The notes beneath the pieces are model-generated. The model had not been told where the DNA came from and made no database searches. It worked only from the letters and a program-made list of their open reading frames with translations. A stretch of 64,000 bases of DNA. Source: Subtercola vilae (GTDB lineage Bacteria; Actinomycetota; Actinomycetes; Actinomycetales; Microbacteriaceae). The stretch covers positions 1-64,000 of the forward strand of contig NZ_QYRT01000011.1 of assembly GCF_004923255.1 (NCBI RefSeq), in the 5' to 3' direction. Within the stretch, counting starts at the first letter, position 1. Each line of letters starts with the position of its first letter. Below, in pieces: positions 23,164 to 32,567 of the stretch. Made by a program: the position numbers and the translations under genes.

Positions 23164-23867
23164 TCTGAGTCCTTCGTCTCAATGAGGTCGTTCGTAATCT
23201 TCAGCCGCCCGTCGACGATGCTGGTCGAGATGTCGATCACGCTGCGACCAGCGGAGAAAGCGTGCCCTTTGATGAGGAGAAGTGCGTCATCGGGTGCAAT
23301 GCGAAGCTGCGCAAGAACGACACCCGTTGCCTGATGAACAACCCGTCGGGAATACTTTGTGTCGGGTGGGTCGACCCACTCGTCTTCACTCAGCCGCAAT
23401 GCGCGCCTGAGCACCATTCGACTGACGATTTTTGCCAGCAACTGCGTCTGCGAGACCTGCTCGTCACTCAGCATCTTGGGGCGAACCGTGTACAGATCGA
23501 TGGCTCCCAGCCGAAGCGGCCCGATCATGAGAGGAAACGCGAACAGCGCACCGACGCTGCTGACGCCGAGAGCGGCCTCGAACCCAGGCCATGAGCGCTC
23601 GTGATGGATCCAGTCAGGCTCGAGCACAGGGTTCGCGGTGCTGAGCGCATCCCAGCAGGGACCCTCGCCCAGGTCGAACTGAATCTCGTCGAGTCGGGCA
23701 GCCAGCGCATCACTCGCCGAGATCGTCTCAGAGCCGAGCACGGCGCCGATGGTCGAGACAGCCGCACCATCTATGTCGAGAAACCGCAGAAACGGGCCGG
23801 AAAGTGCCGACTCATGCGCTTCCGTCAGAGTCAGCGCATTCGCTGTCACTACGAAACTTTGGGCCAT
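23160..23867 (-). CDS. GAF and ANTAR-like domain protein, partner of the downstream gene
   Basis: 235 residues. The GAF domain shows LGEGPCWDALSTANPVLEPD near 68 and ALFAFPLMIGPLRLGAIDLY near 107. The C-terminal part (YSRRVVHQATGVVLAQLRIAPDDALLLIKGHAFSAG) has ANTAR-like character, with the QATGVV core, but is less canonical than the downstream copy. The two proteins have the same architecture but differ widely, and overlapping translation suggests they act together or as a heterodimer. It is divergent from kup across 190 bp. Confidence 0.78.
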   Translation of the reverse strand: MAQSFVVTANALTLTEAHESALSGPFLRFLDIDGAAVSTIGAVLGSETISASDALAARLDEIQFDLGEGPCWDALSTANPVLEPDWIHHERSWPGFEAALGVSSVGALFAFPLMIGPLRLGAIDLYTVRPKMLSDEQVSQTQLLAKIVSRMVLRRALRLSEDEWVDPPDTKYSRRVVHQATGVVLAQLRIAPDDALLLIKGHAFSAGRSVIDISTSIVDGRLKITNDLIETKDSD

Positions 23868-24057
23868 CAGAGCTGAACTACCTCCGCTGGAGCTGAGTCG
23901 ATACTTCTGGCGAAACGGGCATCCTCAACCGTACCTCTGAACGGGCTGCAGATGCAGACTGCGATTGCCCCCTCACGCCATCGAGGCGTTCGGCGCTGGA
24001 GTGCCCGCCCAGGAGGATAAGCTGCGCTGGTGTTCGTGTCGGCCTGGAGGATCGCAA

Positions 24058-25968
24058 GTGACGTTCGGTAAGTTCAACGCCCGCAAACCCGCGTTGGCGG
24101 CGGGGCCCGTCATCGCCGCAATGGGTGTGGTGTTCGGCGACATCGGCACCAGCCCGCTGTACGCCGCATCCACAACTTTCGGCGTCGGCAGTTCTGGCAC
24201 TGCCGGGCCGACCACCGACTACATCTACGGTTCTACAGCGACCATCCTGTACGCCCTCGCACTGATCGTTACCGTCTTGTACGTGCGCTTCCTGATGCGC
24301 GCCGACAACCGGGGTGAGGGCGGGCTGCTCGCGCTGTTCGGTCTCTTGCGTCGTAGCAGTCTCAAGGCGCGCACTGTCGCGGTCTTCACCGTCGTCGCGA
24401 TGGTCGGCGCGGCGATGTTCCTCGGTGACAGCGTCATCACACCGGCGATCTCCGTGTTGTCGGCCGTCGAGGGGCTCGAACTCGTTCAGCCGGAGCTCGC
24501 GTCTCTCGTGGTGCCGATTGCCGTTGTGATCCTTGTCGGCGTCTTCGCGATTCAACAGTTCGGTACCCGAACCATCGGGCGTCTCTTCGGCCCTATCATG
24601 CTGCTCTGGTTCGTGACCCTCGCCGTCACCGGTGGTGCGTCGATCCTGCAGCACCCGGCCGTGCTTCAGGCTCTTTCTCCGCACTGGGTGATCATGTTCT
24701 TCGCCGAACAGCCGGGAACGGCGTTTCTCGCGCTCGGCGCGATCGTTCTGGCTGTCACGGGAGCCGAAGCGCTGTACGCAGACCTCGGGCACTTCGGCCG
24801 AAAGTCCATCACTCAGGCATGGGTCTTCGTCGTATTCCCTGCACTCGTACTGAACTACTTGGGCCAGGCCAGCCTGGCGATCAGGGATCCGCACCGCGCG
24901 GCAGCGTCTTTCTTCGGCCTCGTGCCCGGCTGGGGCCAGATTCCCATGGTGATCCTCGCCACGATCGCCACGATCATCGCCTCGCAGGCTGTCATCTCGG
25001 GAACGTATTCGGTGATCCACCAGGCCTGGCGGCTCGGGTTCTTCCCGCCGCTGAGGGTCATCCACACCTCGGCCAAGAGTGAGGGCCAGATCTACGTTCC
25101 GGCGATCAACGCACTGCTCGCTGTCGCCGTTCTCTCGGTCACCATCGGTTTCCAAGGCTCGGCCGCCCTCGCATCTGCGTACGGAATCGCCGTCACCACC
25201 ACCATCTCGATCACAACTGTCGTCTACATCGCCTGGAGCTGGGCGCACTCGCGGCGCATCACCGTGAGAATCGTCGTTGCGAGCGGCATCCTTGTCGTCA
25301 CTGTGTCGTTTCTGGTGGCCAACCTGCCGAAGGCGGCTTCTGGCGGGTGGCTTCCGCTGGCCATCGGCGCAATTGTGTTCACGATCATGACGGTGTGGTG
25401 GGCCGGCCAACAGCGCATCCGCGCTGCCCGTCGCCTCGGTGAGATGCCGATCGACGAGCTTCAGAGTTTCATCGCCAGCCACAAGGCAGACCTGTACCGG
25501 GTCTCGGGTGACGCGGTCTTCATCACGCGCAACCCCACCATCGTGCCCGTGGCACTTCGAACAATGGTCACTCGAAACCACGCTCTGCAGAAACGCGCCA
25601 TTCTGCTCAGCTGGTCGACGGTCGATGTGCCGACCACGCTCGGTATGAACAAGCGCATCACGGTCGAGACGTTCCCCTCCGGAATCGTGAGGGTGGTGGC
25701 CAAGGTGGGCTTCCGCGAGCATCCACGCATGACGACGCTGCTCACAGAGGCGCGCGCGGTCGACAAGAACGCGTTGGATGACTTTGCCGCTTCCCGGGCG
25801 ACGTTCTTCATCTCGACGCCGGTGCCCCGGTTCAACAACACCAGCAAAATGTTTCGGTGGGCCCAGGTTCTGTTCCTGGCGCTCGACCGCCTCGCGCCCG
25901 ACCCGCTCGACCTCATCGAGCTGCCCCGCGACCGAACCATCGTGCTGGCCCGCGAGACGCCCTTGTAG
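24058..25968 (+). CDS. kup: KUP/HAK-type low-affinity potassium transporter
   Basis: 636 residues, the usual Kup length. The signature GVVFGDIGTSPLYA is at about 22-35, followed by about 12 transmembrane helices with NRGEGGLLALFGL and GTEALYADLGHFG-like motifs (here TGAEALYADLGHFG), and a C-terminal cytoplasmic domain from about residue 470. It imports K+ with H+. The GTG at 24058 has GGAGG 8-9 nt upstream and is preferred over an ATG 31 codons earlier. No c-di-AMP (ydaO) riboswitch is recognisable in the leader. It is followed by a phosphatidylserine-decarboxylase-family gene 84 bp downstream. Confidence 0.93.
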   Translation: MTFGKFNARKPALAAGPVIAAMGVVFGDIGTSPLYAASTTFGVGSSGTAGPTTDYIYGSTATILYALALIVTVLYVRFLMRADNRGEGGLLALFGLLRRSSLKARTVAVFTVVAMVGAAMFLGDSVITPAISVLSAVEGLELVQPELASLVVPIAVVILVGVFAIQQFGTRTIGRLFGPIMLLWFVTLAVTGGASILQHPAVLQALSPHWVIMFFAEQPGTAFLALGAIVLAVTGAEALYADLGHFGRKSITQAWVFVVFPALVLNYLGQASLAIRDPHRAAASFFGLVPGWGQIPMVILATIATIIASQAVISGTYSVIHQAWRLGFFPPLRVIHTSAKSEGQIYVPAINALLAVAVLSVTIGFQGSAALASAYGIAVTTTISITTVVYIAWSWAHSRRITVRIVVASGILVVTVSFLVANLPKAASGGWLPLAIGAIVFTIMTVWWAGQQRIRAARRLGEMPIDELQSFIASHKADLYRVSGDAVFITRNPTIVPVALRTMVTRNHALQKRAILLSWSTVDVPTTLGMNKRITVETFPSGIVRVVAKVGFREHPRMTTLLTEARAVDKNALDDFAASRATFFISTPVPRFNNTSKMFRWAQVLFLALDRLAPDPLDLIELPRDRTIVLARETPL

Positions 25969-26052
25969 CAGCGGGTCGGCCTGCGAGCAAGGGATGCCGC
26001 GGCGGCAGCAACGCGAGCAAGCTTCTGTCATGACGTGTCAGGAGAAGAGACC

Positions 26053-27315
26053 ATGAGTGCACCGGCTGAAACAGACGTGCGTCGTCGGGCCGGCTGGTTG
26101 CCTGCCAACCAAGACGATCTCGAATCGTGGCTCGCCGGGCACGCAGAGCGGGTGGATGCCCTGGGCGACGACATCGTGCTGCACCCGGTCATCGTCGAAT
26201 TTCAGCGGTTGATCGACACCGATGCCGTCGTGCGCCTGTACATGAATGAGATGATCGCTCAGGTGCCGACGGCCAGGGCATACAAGAAGCGGCACCTGAC
26301 GAGCGTCGATCAGCTGCTGAAGCTCATGAACGAGGTACTCACCCTGGCACCTGAGTTCGGTCGCGACACGATGGTTATGACGCCCCTCACCGCTATTCTC
26401 GACTGGACGATGGGAACCCCGGCAGGTTTCGCGGCCTACCGCGATACGCGCATCAATGCGATGCTGAAAAAGATCCTCGATGTGTGGTGCGAGTTTCTGA
26501 GCGGCCCCGACTCGCGCTACGTTCTCAATGACTCTGACGCCGGCTGGAAGAGCGCTGAAGCCCAACTGGCCGTCGGAATGGAGCAGTACGAGTACGACCC
26601 CGCCGACCCCTACGGGGGGTTCACCTCGTGGAACGACTTCTTCACCCGCCGGTTCAAGGCCGGTGAGCGACCCGTGGCCTCGCCCGATGACCCGTCGGTC
26701 ATCGTCAGCGCCTGCGAATCAACCCCCTACGCGATCAGCACGAACGTGCAGCGCCGCGACCGGTTCTGGATCAAGAGCCAGCCCTACTCGCTTGAAGAGA
26801 TGCTGGCGGGCGACAGCTCAGTCGACGCGTTCGTGGGAGGCACGGTGTACCAGGGCTTCCTGAGCGCGACGAACTACCATCGGTGGCACAGCCCCGTGGC
26901 CGGCACCGTCGTGCGTGCGTTCGTCGAGCCCGGTACGTACTACTCCGAAGCCGACTCAGAAGGGCCGGAGGCAGTTGAGCCGGGAAATTCGCAGGGCTAC
27001 CTCGCCCACGTCGCTACTCGCGCCATCATTGTGATCGAAGCTGACAACCCGGTCATCGGCACCGTCGCCTTCATCGCCGTGGGCATGCTCGAGGTGTCTT
27101 CGTGCAGGATCGGCGCCGACATTCAGGCCGGTCACCGCCTCGCCAAGGGTGACGAGCTGGGGTACTTCCAGTTCGGCGGGTCGACCGAGTGCCTCATTTT
27201 TCGCCACGGAGCCATCAGCGAGTTCGCGCTGGCGGCGGTGCCGCAGGAGAGGAGCAGCGCGAAAACGCTGGTGCTCGCGCGATCGAAGCTCGCCTCCGCC
27301 CGAGTCGGGCCGTGA
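26053..27315 (+). CDS. Phosphatidylserine decarboxylase-family pyruvoyl enzyme with N-terminal PSD-associated domain
   Basis: 420 residues. The N-terminal about 150 residues (ILDWTMGTPAGFAAYRDTRINAML) match the PSD-associated domain, and residues about 180-410 form the decarboxylase domain, with SWNDFFTRRFKAGERPV, the His in NYHRWHSPVAG, and FQFGGSTECLIF, where the Gly-Ser bond is the expected self-cleavage site forming the pyruvoyl group. Classical bacterial Psd is shorter and ends LGST. This layout is the one found in fungal and bacterial soluble homologues, including L-tryptophan decarboxylase PsiD, so an amino-acid substrate is possible. The ATG at 26053 has AGGAGAAG upstream. No pssA-type gene is adjacent. 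Confidence 0.83.
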   Translation: MSAPAETDVRRRAGWLPANQDDLESWLAGHAERVDALGDDIVLHPVIVEFQRLIDTDAVVRLYMNEMIAQVPTARAYKKRHLTSVDQLLKLMNEVLTLAPEFGRDTMVMTPLTAILDWTMGTPAGFAAYRDTRINAMLKKILDVWCEFLSGPDSRYVLNDSDAGWKSAEAQLAVGMEQYEYDPADPYGGFTSWNDFFTRRFKAGERPVASPDDPSVIVSACESTPYAISTNVQRRDRFWIKSQPYSLEEMLAGDSSVDAFVGGTVYQGFLSATNYHRWHSPVAGTVVRAFVEPGTYYSEADSEGPEAVEPGNSQGYLAHVATRAIIVIEADNPVIGTVAFIAVGMLEVSSCRIGADIQAGHRLAKGDELGYFQFGGSTECLIFRHGAISEFALAAVPQERSSAKTLVLARSKLASARVGP

Positions 27316-27370
27316 TCCACAGGCGCCAGGCCACCCACCCCCAGAAAAGGCTGCTAGCGTCTGTTCTCCA

Positions 27371-27868
27371 ATGCAATCGTTCAGTATGAGAGACGGCGAA
27401 GACTTCGTCTACGGCCCTGACGGTTCTAGGCACTGGGGCGTGTTCGGCGCTGCAGGCATCCTTGTCGCCGATGCCACCCTCGGTGTGCTCTTGCAGAAGC
27501 GCTCAGACGCGACAGAGCACGGCGGTATCTGGAGCACTCCGGGCGGCGCCCTGAAGCACCTCGAGACGGCCGTCGACGGGGCGATGCGGGAGGCCGAAGA
27601 GGAGTGCGGGTTGTCACCCGACGACGTGACGATCGGGCGGGTGCACTTGTTCGATCTCGGTTACTGGCACTATTCCACTGTCGTGGCGCGACTGAAGCGG
27701 GCGTTCGTGCCGCGGCTCAACTGGGAATCGATCGAGTTTCAGTGGGTCGCCCTCGATGATGTCGACAAGCTCGACCTTCACCCCGCTCTCCGCCGCTCGT
27801 GGCACGAGCTCAAAGAGATGATCCACGAGGCCGAGGCGAACGCGGAGGTCGAGCGGCCGCGAGCCTGA
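27371..27868 (+). CDS. NUDIX hydrolase
   Basis: 165 residues. The Nudix box is complete: GALKHLETAVDGAM then REAEEECGL near residues 58-80 (Gx5Ex7REUxEExGU). The preceding strands (WGVFGAAGILVADATLGVLLQKRS) and later WVALDDVDKLDLHPALR fit the fold. It hydrolyses a nucleoside-diphosphate-linked substrate, identity unknown. ATG 27371 is chosen; ATG 27386 is an alternative. The longer open frame upstream overlaps the decarboxylase gene and is a shadow. Confidence 0.87.
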   Translation: MQSFSMRDGEDFVYGPDGSRHWGVFGAAGILVADATLGVLLQKRSDATEHGGIWSTPGGALKHLETAVDGAMREAEEECGLSPDDVTIGRVHLFDLGYWHYSTVVARLKRAFVPRLNWESIEFQWVALDDVDKLDLHPALRRSWHELKEMIHEAEANAEVERPRA

Positions 27869-27893
27869 ACGCCCGCGACCGGGCGTGCCAACC

Positions 27894-28037
27894 TCAGTCC
27901 GTCTTGGCCACTAGTACGGTGGCAATCGTTTCGAAAGACGAGACCGTTTTGGAAATCAGGCGGCCTTCGAAGTCCAGTACCGAGAAGCACGTTCCGAAGT
28001 CGGCTTTCACGCTCCAGAGCTTCGTGAGTGCCGACAC
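27894..28037 (-). CDS. Possible small protein, 47 aa
   Basis: A GTG-started frame of 47 codons lies in the 206-bp gap between the NUDIX gene and the reductase, downstream of the latter. It has high G+C at third codon positions and an ordinary amino-acid mix (KADFGTCFSVLDFEGRLISK), but no ribosome site or recognisable family. It may equally be a decayed fragment. Confidence 0.2.
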   Translation of the reverse strand: MSALTKLWSVKADFGTCFSVLDFEGRLISKTVSSFETIATVLVAKTD

Positions 28038-28074
28038 ATATGGTCGAGGCGCTGCGGCCTGACTTCGCCGAACC

Positions 28075-28854
28075 TCAGCGGGCGCGCGAATACTTCGACA
28101 GAAGCATGCTGCCCGAGAGCAGCAGGTGGTCGAGGGTGAGAGCCCGCAGATCGAGGGGCGGCCCGGCCGGCGCCCGCGTGATGCGCGGGCCTGCACCGCC
28201 CTCAAGCGTCGGGCTCACCGTGAGGCAGAGCTCGTCGAGCACGTCGGCGGCGATGAGGTCGCCGAGCAGGCTCGGGCCGCCCTCGCAGTGAATCTGAGTG
28301 AGTCCGCGACGCCTGAGTTCGGCCACCAGTCGTAACGGCTCGACTCTCTGCTCACCGCACGAGACCACGTCGGCGACGGCTTCGAGCGCCTGCCGTCGCG
28401 CCGGGTCAGCGCTCGACGAAGTGAGCACCAGCGGCCGTACGGGGGCTTTCGTGAAGACGTCACTCGCCGGGTCGAGGCTGAGGCTCGCGCTCACGACGGC
28501 GAAGACAGGATGCGCCGGGCGGTGCCGGGCAACCCGCCACGCGGCGGCAGCGTCACCCAGCAGCATGGCTCCGTAGCCCTCACCGCGCACTGTTCCCGCA
28601 CCGACCACCACCACGTCGGCGAGCTGGCGCAGCAGGTCGAATACGCGCTTGTCGGCCGGGGCGCCCAGCCGGCCTGAGAGCCCGGCCGCCGTGGCCGATC
28701 CGTCGACGCTGGCGATGAAGTTGGCGCGCACGAGCGTCAGCGAGGGGTCGGCCGTCGAATACAGCGTCAGCAGCTCGGCGTCGGTCAGGGCATCCGGAAC
28801 CCCGACCGAACGTACGGGCAGAAGCTGGGTGATGTCGCTCGGCAGTTCAGACAT
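28075..28854 (-). CDS. Pyrimidine reductase-family protein (RibD C-terminal domain)
   Basis: 259 residues forming one RibD-C/dihydrofolate-reductase-like domain: VRANFIASVDGSATAAGLSGRLGAPADKRVFDLLR, VVVGAGTVRGEGYG near 90, CEGGPSLLGDLIAADVLDELCLTVSP near 200. These match bacterial RibD-C stand-alone reductases, which use NADPH on a ribosylaminopyrimidine or related substrate. No deaminase domain is present, so riboflavin synthesis is possible but not proven. Its start overlaps the end of the preceding folP-like gene by 8 bp, so the two are co-translated, suggesting a pterin/flavin link. Confidence 0.82.
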   Translation of the reverse strand: MSELPSDITQLLPVRSVGVPDALTDAELLTLYSTADPSLTLVRANFIASVDGSATAAGLSGRLGAPADKRVFDLLRQLADVVVVGAGTVRGEGYGAMLLGDAAAAWRVARHRPAHPVFAVVSASLSLDPASDVFTKAPVRPLVLTSSSADPARRQALEAVADVVSCGEQRVEPLRLVAELRRRGLTQIHCEGGPSLLGDLIAADVLDELCLTVSPTLEGGAGPRITRAPAGPPLDLRALTLDHLLLSGSMLLSKYSRAR

Positions 28855-29797
28855 TGTGCACCGCAGAAACCGGCTGCCGCCAGCCCAGAATCGCTTCGAC
28901 CATGCGCATGGCGTCGACCGATGCCCGCACCTGGTGCATGCGCACGATGCGGGCTCCGAGCATGACGCTCACCGTCGCCGCGGCCAGCGACCCCTCGAGC
29001 CGATCGGGCTTGTCGCGCCCGAGGCTCTCGCCCACGAAGTCTTTGTTCGACACCGCGGCCAGCGTCGGGAATCCGAGCGCCGCCACCTCGCCCAGCCGCC
29101 GGGTCAGCTCGAGTGTCTGCCGGGTGTTCTTGTTCAGGTCGTGGCCGGGGTCGACCACGATACGGTCTTCGCGCACCCCGCGCGAGAGGGCGAAGTCGAC
29201 CCGGCGCTGCAGAAACTCGGCCACCTCGCCCGCCACATCGGCATACTGCGGCCGCGGGTGCGACTGCCGGGGTGTGGCAAGGCTGTGGGTGATCACGAGT
29301 GTCGCCTCGCTGTCGGCCACCACGTCGGCCAGGCGGGGCTCCCGGATGCCCGTGGTGTCGTTGATCACCGACGCCCCCGCCCGAATCGCCGCCGCCGCCA
29401 CCTCCGCACGAAAAGTGTCGACCGAGATCACGACATCGCTTGCCGCCGAGAGCCCCTCGATGACCGGAATCACCCGGTCGCGCTCGGCTTCCATCGCCAG
29501 CTCGGGCCCCGGCGCGAAGGGAACGCCGCCCACGTCGACCCAGTCGGCGCCCTCGTTCGCGGCCGAGATGCCGGCCTCGATCGCCTTATCGAGGGCGAAG
29601 GTGGCCCCGCGGTCGTAGAACGAGTCAGGGGTGCGGTTCACGATGGCCATGACGGCGATCTGGCGCGAGAAGTCGAAGGTGCGCTGCCCGACGGTTCGTA
29701 CGGGGTGGGCGAGCGGGGGTAGATAAAGGCCGGTCGGGCGGGCTGCAGTGTGAGCGGCAGCAGCGCGGGCATCCGGAGCACCGGAGACTGTGGTCAT
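28847..29797 (-). CDS. Dihydropteroate synthase homologue, FolP2-like
   Basis: 316 residues, TIM-barrel pterin-binding domain. The first loop reads [11 protein letters not shown] at about 54-64 where classical FolP has NVTPDSFSDGG; this variant is the one seen in mycobacterial FolP2 (Rv1207 type), which is reported not to act as a normal dihydropteroate synthase. Later motifs [26 protein letters not shown] and [11 protein letters not shown] also follow the FolP2 pattern. The start at 29797 is chosen because the barrel begins soon after; 17 further codons are open upstream. It overlaps the reductase gene downstream. It is divergent from thrS. Confidence 0.8.
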   Translation of the reverse strand: MTTVSGAPDARAAAAHTAARPTGLYLPPLAHPVRTVGQRTFDFSRQIAVMAIVNRTPDSFYDRGATFALDKAIEAGISAANEGADWVDVGGVPFAPGPELAMEAERDRVIPVIEGLSAASDVVISVDTFRAEVAAAAIRAGASVINDTTGIREPRLADVVADSEATLVITHSLATPRQSHPRPQYADVAGEVAEFLQRRVDFALSRGVREDRIVVDPGHDLNKNTRQTLELTRRLGEVAALGFPTLAAVSNKDFVGESLGRDKPDRLEGSLAAATVSVMLGARIVRMHQVRASVDAMRMVEAILGWRQPVSAVHNV

Positions 29798-29907
29798 GCG
29801 TCTATCTTCGCGGCTCAGGCCGTGAGCGCGCTGCACGGAAACCGGCACGGTACACCGGCGCTAAAGTTGTAGGCACACAGAATTCAACGGCAGGGAGCCA
29901 ACGGCAC

Positions 29908-31902
29908 GTGAGCGACATCATTCAGATCGAGAAGAACAACACCGGGTTCGAACTGTTCTCCGACCGAACGATTGTCGCCATGAAGGTGAACGGCGAGCTG
30001 CGCGACCTCGCGGCGACCGCTATGGCCGGCGACTATGTCGAGCCCGTCACCATCGACTCGCCTGACGGCCTGAACATTCTGCGTCACTCGGCGACCCACG
30101 TCATGGCGCAGGCCGTGCAGTCGATCAACCCCGAGGCGAAGCTCGGCATCGGCCCGCCCGTCACCGACGGTTTCTACTACGACTTCGACGTGACCACTGC
30201 CTTCACCCCCGACGACCTCAAGGTTCTCGAGAAGGCCATGGAGCGCATCATCCGCTCGGGCCAGCGCTTCGTTCGCCGTGTCGTGACCGACGACGAAGCC
30301 CGCATCGAACTGGCAGACGAGCCGTACAAGCTCGAACTGATCGGCATCAAGGGCGGCTCGGCTGCCGAAGACGAGTCGGTCGAGGTGGGCGGCACCGAGC
30401 TGACCATCTACGACAACGTCGACCCGAAGACCGGCGAAACTGTCTGGAAAGACCTTTGCCGAGGCCCACACCTTCCGAACACGCGCATGATCGGCAACGG
30501 CTTCGCGCTCACCCGCCTCGCCGCCGCATACTGGCGCGGGTCGGAGAAGAACCCGCAGCTGCAGCGCATCTACGGCACCGCGTGGCCCACCAAAGACGAG
30601 CTGCGTGCCTACCAGGCCCGCCAGGAGGAGGCCGCGAAGCGCGACCACCGTCGGCTGGGCGCAGAGCTCGACCTCTTCTCGTTTCCCGAAGAGATCGGGT
30701 CGGGGCTCGCGGTGTTCCACCCCAAGGGCGGAATCATTCGCCAGGAGCTCGAGAACTACTCCCGTCAGCGTCACACCGCGGCCGGCTACGACTTCGTGAA
30801 CACCCCGCACATCACCAAAGCGAACCTGTTCATGACCAGCGGCCACCTGCAGTGGTACGCCGACGGCATGTTTCCGCCCATGCACCTCGACGAGGAGCGC
30901 GACGCCGAGGGCAACATCACCAGGCAGGGGCAAGATTATTACCTCAAGCCGATGAACTGCCCGTACCACAACCTCATCTTCCGGGCTCGGGGCCGCAGCT
31001 ACCGCGAGCTGCCGATGCGCCTGTTCGAGTTCGGCTCGGTGTACCGCTACGAGAAGAGCGGTACGCTGCAGGGCCTCACCCGCGTGCGCGGCATGACGCA
31101 AGACGACGCACACATCTACACCACGCAGGAGCAGGTGAAGCCTGAGCTGACCTCCACCCTGAAGTTCGTGCTCGACCTGCTGAAAGACTACGGACTCGAC
31201 GACTTCTACCTCGAGCTGTCAACCCGCGACGCCACGAACCCCAAGTTTCTCGGGCCAGACGACCTGTGGGAGTCGGCAACCGAAACGCTGCGCCAGGTCG
31301 CCGAAGAATCGGGGCTGAAGCTCGTCGCCGACCCCGGGGGAGCGGCCTTCTACGGCCCGAAGATCTCGGTGCAGGCGCGCGACGCTCTCGGCCGCACGTG
31401 GCAGATGTCGACGATTCAGCTCGACTTCAACCAGCCCGAGCGTTTCGAGCTGGAGTACACGGGCCCCGACGGCGAGAAGCACCGGCCGGTGATGATCCAC
31501 CGGGCACTGTTCGGGTCGATCGAACGATTCTTCGCCGTGCTGACCGAGCACTACGCGGGCGCGTTCCCGGTGTGGCTGTCGCCGGTACAGGTGGTCGGCA
31601 TCCCGATCGCCGAGCAGTACGTCGACTATCTGCAGCCCATCATCGACCGGCTGAAGGCCCGGGGTGTTCGTGCGCAGCTCGACTACTCTGACGACCGTAT
31701 GCAGAAGAAGATTCGCACACACACCAAAGAGAAGGTGCCGTTTCTGCTGATCGCCGGCGACGAAGACCGCACCGCGGGTACCGTGAGCTTCCGCTTCCGC
31801 GACGGCACGCAGGAGAACGGTGTCGCCATCGACGACGCGGTCGACCGCATCATCGCGTCGATCGAGACAAAGGCGCAGGTCACCACGGTGGGCCAGATCT
31901 GA
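29908..31902 (+). CDS. thrS: Threonyl-tRNA synthetase
   Basis: 664 residues. The N-terminal TGS-like region is followed by the editing domain ([12 protein letters not shown], and the RGPHLPNT segment with Cys in DLCRGPH), the class II catalytic core (motif 1 near [15 protein letters not shown] with the zinc Cys near 351, RYEKSG motif 2, [10 protein letters not shown] motif 3) and the anticodon-binding domain. It charges tRNA-Thr. GTG start with AGGGAG upstream. It overlaps the HIT gene as TGATG. No T-box leader is seen in the about 80-bp upstream region. Confidence 0.96.
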   Translation: MSDIIQIEKNNTGFELFSDRTIVAMKVNGELRDLAATAMAGDYVEPVTIDSPDGLNILRHSATHVMAQAVQSINPEAKLGIGPPVTDGFYYDFDVTTAFTPDDLKVLEKAMERIIRSGQRFVRRVVTDDEARIELADEPYKLELIGIKGGSAAEDESVEVGGTELTIYDNVDPKTGETVWKDLCRGPHLPNTRMIGNGFALTRLAAAYWRGSEKNPQLQRIYGTAWPTKDELRAYQARQEEAAKRDHRRLGAELDLFSFPEEIGSGLAVFHPKGGIIRQELENYSRQRHTAAGYDFVNTPHITKANLFMTSGHLQWYADGMFPPMHLDEERDAEGNITRQGQDYYLKPMNCPYHNLIFRARGRSYRELPMRLFEFGSVYRYEKSGTLQGLTRVRGMTQDDAHIYTTQEQVKPELTSTLKFVLDLLKDYGLDDFYLELSTRDATNPKFLGPDDLWESATETLRQVAEESGLKLVADPGGAAFYGPKISVQARDALGRTWQMSTIQLDFNQPERFELEYTGPDGEKHRPVMIHRALFGSIERFFAVLTEHYAGAFPVWLSPVQVVGIPIAEQYVDYLQPIIDRLKARGVRAQLDYSDDRMQKKIRTHTKEKVPFLLIAGDEDRTAGTVSFRFRDGTQENGVAIDDAVDRIIASIETKAQVTTVGQI

Positions 31903-32555
31903 TGGCCGAGCAGTTCGGGGCAGGCGAGGGGTTCGGCGGTGAGGGGTTCGGCGGTGGCATCGGCGATGCAGGTTTCGGCGATGCTGGTTTCGGCGCTGAC
32001 GAGCTCGAGGGTGTCGACATCTCGGGTTCGCGCGGGCTCGCCGGCGTGCCCGACGAGTTTCAGCGCCTCTGGACTCCGCACCGCATGGTGTACATCCAGC
32101 ACGGCCAGCAGCCGGGTGAAGACCTGTGCCCGTTCTGCGTTGCGCCCTCGATGGACGATGAGAGTTCGCTGATCGTTGCGCGAGGTCGGCACGCGTACGT
32201 GCTGCTCAACCTGTTTCCGTACAACAGCGGTCACCTGCTCGTATGCCCGTATCGGCATGTACCGCTCTACGACCAGGCGACACCCGAAGAGACGGCCGAG
32301 ATTGCTTCGCTCACGCAGACCGCTATGCGGGTTCTGCGGGAAGTTTCGAATTGTGACGGCTTCAACCTGGGCATGAACCAGGGCCGCATCGCTGGTGCCG
32401 GCATCGCCGACCATCTGCACCAGCACATCGTGCCGCGCTGGGCCACCGATTCGAACTTCTTCCCCATCATCGCCAAGACAAAGGCCCTGCCGCAGCTTCT
32501 GGGAGACGTTCGCGCCTCTGTCGCGGCGGCGTGGCCTGCAGCGCAGCAAAGCTAG
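31902..32555 (+). CDS. HIT-family nucleotide hydrolase/phosphorylase
   Basis: 217 residues. The HIT core near the C terminus has the triad HLHQHIVPRW near 170-180. DLCPFCVAPS near 82 supplies a Cys pair seen in Ap4A phosphorylase-like actinobacterial HIT proteins. The first about 35 residues are an unusual Gly/Phe/Asp repeat (EGFGGEGFGGG, DAGFGDAGF), likely disordered. Coupled to thrS by TGATG. Clearing dinucleoside polyphosphates made by aminoacyl-tRNA synthetases is a reasonable inference from context. Confidence 0.88.
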   Translation: MAEQFGAGEGFGGEGFGGGIGDAGFGDAGFGADELEGVDISGSRGLAGVPDEFQRLWTPHRMVYIQHGQQPGEDLCPFCVAPSMDDESSLIVARGRHAYVLLNLFPYNSGHLLVCPYRHVPLYDQATPEETAEIASLTQTAMRVLREVSNCDGFNLGMNQGRIAGAGIADHLHQHIVPRWATDSNFFPIIAKTKALPQLLGDVRASVAAAWPAAQQS

Positions 32556-32567
32556 AATAGGAACATT

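Noticed and set aside
23868-24057. c-di-AMP (ydaO) riboswitch before kup
   Set aside because: Expected for some Kup genes, but I cannot find the conserved elements in this leader.
23878-26031. 717-codon open frame on the minus strand opposite kup
   Set aside because: It is an Arg/Asp/His-rich, low-hydrophobicity shadow of a clear Kup gene; long antisense frames are expected at this GC content.
29884-31113. 409-codon minus-strand frame opposite thrS
   Set aside because: Antisense shadow; the composition is Val/Gly/Leu/Arg-rich with no domain.
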